Shown here: positions 7,970 to 8,853 of the stretch, in pieces
How positions within the stretch are numbered: position 1 is the stretch's first letter
How the letters are laid out: each line of letters opens with the position of its first letter
NCBI GenBank assembly: GCA_018679295.1
Contig: JAHHLP010000101.1
Span: 1 to 8,853, forward strand
Direction: 5' to 3'
Source: Rhodothermia bacterium
GTDB lineage: Bacteria > Bacteroidota > Rhodothermia > Rhodothermales > JABDKH01
DNA: 8,853 bases
The notes under the pieces: generated by a model
The model's database searches: none
Told to the model about the DNA's origin: nothing
The model's input: only the letters and a program-made list of their open reading frames with translations
Position numbers and translations under genes: made by a program

Positions 7970-8458
7970 GTGTTCAACACCACCCTTCGGTCGAAAGGTG
8001 CGTGTTTGTACAAAAAGGCCGTATTCTGCATCTTGATCGGCCTGCTGATCTTCTTTAAACCGGATGCCCCGAAGGCCAAGATTAAACAGCACCTGACCAT
8101 GCCAAGCTTCGACACCGAAACCTTTACCGTCAAGCTCATCGCGGAGACGCTGTTCTACGACGAAGAGTATGGAGCACTAGGGAATCTTAGTCTTATTGAC
8201 GAGTCGGACCTCAAGGAGTGCTTCATCGCAGCGTATTCCCCCGAAGAAGATCGGTTCATAATAGAAGAGGCCACCGAGTGGGAGGATTACACTCCCTCGG
8301 ACAAGGATGATATCGGGTACGCGCTTGCGGTTGACAGCAAGGAGTATCGGACGTTTCGTACCGCCGAGGAAACGGCTGGAGAGATGGTCTCGCTCGCCCG
8401 GAAGCGAAGTCTTACGCCAAGCATAACACTCCTCTTTGAACAAGACGATATCGTCTAG
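7970..8458 (+). CDS. Uncharacterised small acidic protein, possibly membrane-anchored; start uncertain
   Basis: I do not recognise this family. The longest reading begins at GTG 7970, one nucleotide after the lipB stop, giving 162 residues. Residues 17-29 (AVFCILIGLLIFF), preceded by two lysines and followed by a basic stretch, resemble a single signal anchor. Alternatives are TTG 8006, which has GAAAGG seven nucleotides upstream and would start directly before the hydrophobic segment, and ATG 8099, which gives a soluble 119-residue protein. From residue 44 on the protein is rich in Asp and Glu (ATEWEDYTPSDKDD, ECFIAAYSPEEDRF) with mixed alpha/beta character, no zinc or catalytic motif that I can name, and a C-terminus LLFEQDDIV. 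The 43 codons before ATG 8099 have about 74% G+C at third positions against about 42% and 35% at first and second positions, which is coding-like and is why I give the longer form. Likely in the sprA-lipB transcription unit. The existence of a gene here is fairly sure; start and function are not. Confidence 0.65.
   Translation: MFNTTLRSKGACLYKKAVFCILIGLLIFFKPDAPKAKIKQHLTMPSFDTETFTVKLIAETLFYDEEYGALGNLSLIDESDLKECFIAAYSPEEDRFIIEEATEWEDYTPSDKDDIGYALAVDSKEYRTFRTAEETAGEMVSLARKRSLTPSITLLFEQDDIV
7981..8000 (+). other. Imperfect hairpin just downstream of lipB
   Basis: CACCCTTC (7981-7988), loop GGTC, GAAAGGTG (7993-8000): an 8-bp stem with one C-A mismatch. It starts 12 nt after the lipB stop and lies inside the longest reading of the next gene. 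The following bases (CGTGTTTGTAC) have no proper T-run, so it is at best a weak terminator. Its 3' arm contains GAAAGG, the only Shine-Dalgarno-like run for a TTG start at 8006. It may be a small translational control element, an mRNA-stabilising end for lipB, or chance. Confidence 0.3.
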
Positions 8459-8853
8459 CCCGGGCCGTCCACCGCGTCGTCATGCCGGCCTTGCCATCCG
8501 GCAAGAGCGAGGAAGATCCATCCCGCGACAAAGCTAAGGCCCCCAAATGGAGTCACGGCTCCCAGCATTGGCATATCCAGCAGTACGAGTCCGTACAGGC
8601 TACCGCTGAATAGCACTATTCCCGCGATAAACAGGTAGCCGGCACGCTGAAGATGCGAATATCCCGACCTGCTCCTGCCCGCCAGCAAACCGACGATGAC
8701 CAGCGCGATTGAGTGGTACATCTGATAGCGAGCGGCCGTCTCGAATACATCAGCACGCGCTCCCAGGCTCTCAGACAGCGCGTGAGACCCGAACGCCCCC
8801 GCCAAAACACTAATGCTCGCGGCCAGACTGCCGATAAAAAGGAAGACCCGTCC
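8455..8853 (-). CDS. DUF423 (YgdD-type) small integral membrane protein; start lies just beyond the window edge
   Basis: The minus-strand frame is open from the last base of the window and ends at TAG (8455-8457), giving 132 visible residues. It matches the DUF423 family, small inner-membrane proteins of about 120-130 residues with no firmly established biochemical role. Diagnostic motifs in visible numbering: GAFGSHAL (19-26), RYQMYHSIAL (42-51), LFSGSLYGL (81-89) and TPFGGLSFVAGW (101-112). Four hydrophobic segments fit the family topology: about 3-22, 46-59, 71-92 and 99-120, followed by a short polar tail. Because the visible part already has the family's full length, only a few N-terminal residues should be missing. 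An internal TTG at 8805 gives a shorter reading of 116 residues, but it would cut off most of the first membrane segment and is rejected. The gene converges on the acidic ORF and overlaps it by four bases. Confidence 0.9.
   Translation of the reverse strand, partial: GRVFLFIGSLAASISVLAGAFGSHALSESLGARADVFETAARYQMYHSIALVIVGLLAGRSRSGYSHLQRAGYLFIAGIVLFSGSLYGLVLLDMPMLGAVTPFGGLSFVAGWIFLALAGWQGRHDDAVDGPG

Noticed and set aside
7965..7970. TTGACG as a -35 promoter box for the acidic ORF
   Set aside because: No -10-like hexamer lies at 16-18 bases and no Bacteroidota-type TAnnTTTG box follows at a fitting distance; part of it is lipB coding sequence.
7837..8139. Minus-strand reading frame of 100 residues over the lipB tail and the following gap
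   Set aside because: Most of it is antisense to lipB, and the plus strand in 7970-8098 has the better coding periodicity.
1..8853. A new defence, mobile or multi-gene system in the window
   Set aside because: Every stretch is accounted for by sprA, lipB, a small acidic ORF and a DUF423 gene; I saw no array of repeats, transposase, integrase, nuclease, toxin-antitoxin pair or RNA gene.

Overview
The window looks like chromosomal DNA of a Bacteroidota/FCB-group bacterium, most likely a moderately GC-rich lineage such as the Rhodothermales. The main evidence is a nearly complete sprA (sov) gene, the giant outer-membrane translocon of the type IX secretion system (T9SS), which is essentially confined to this group. 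The lineage call is an inference from this gene and from GC content; no rRNA or tRNA is present to confirm it.

Layout: positions 1-7191 (+) are one open reading frame that is already open at base 1. It encodes the last 2,396 residues of SprA; the signal peptide and N-terminus lie upstream of the window. After an 18-nt gap holding a short perfect hairpin comes lipB (7210-7968, +), octanoyl-[ACP]:protein N-octanoyltransferase of lipoate synthesis. One nucleotide after its stop begins a small acidic ORF of unknown function (7970-8458, +). Its start is uncertain (GTG 7970, TTG 8006 or ATG 8099), and the choice decides whether the protein has a membrane anchor. On the minus strand, running in from the right edge (8853-8455), is a DUF423/YgdD-type small membrane protein that lacks only its first few residues. 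It ends tail-to-tail with the acidic ORF, the two stop codons interlocking on the palindrome CTAG.

Functionally, SprA exports T9SS cargo (adhesins, hydrolases, gliding proteins) across the outer membrane, while LipB acts in cytoplasmic central metabolism. The three plus-strand genes are close enough to be co-transcribed, but nothing visible ties their functions together. No stretch over 300 bases lacks a gene. I see no CRISPR array, insertion sequence, RNA gene, phage gene or defence cassette, and no convincing new multi-gene system. The points worth a second look are a 56-residue charged coiled-coil insertion in SprA, the complete absence of cysteine in the visible SprA, the uncharacterised acidic ORF with its start problem, and the tight gene junctions.
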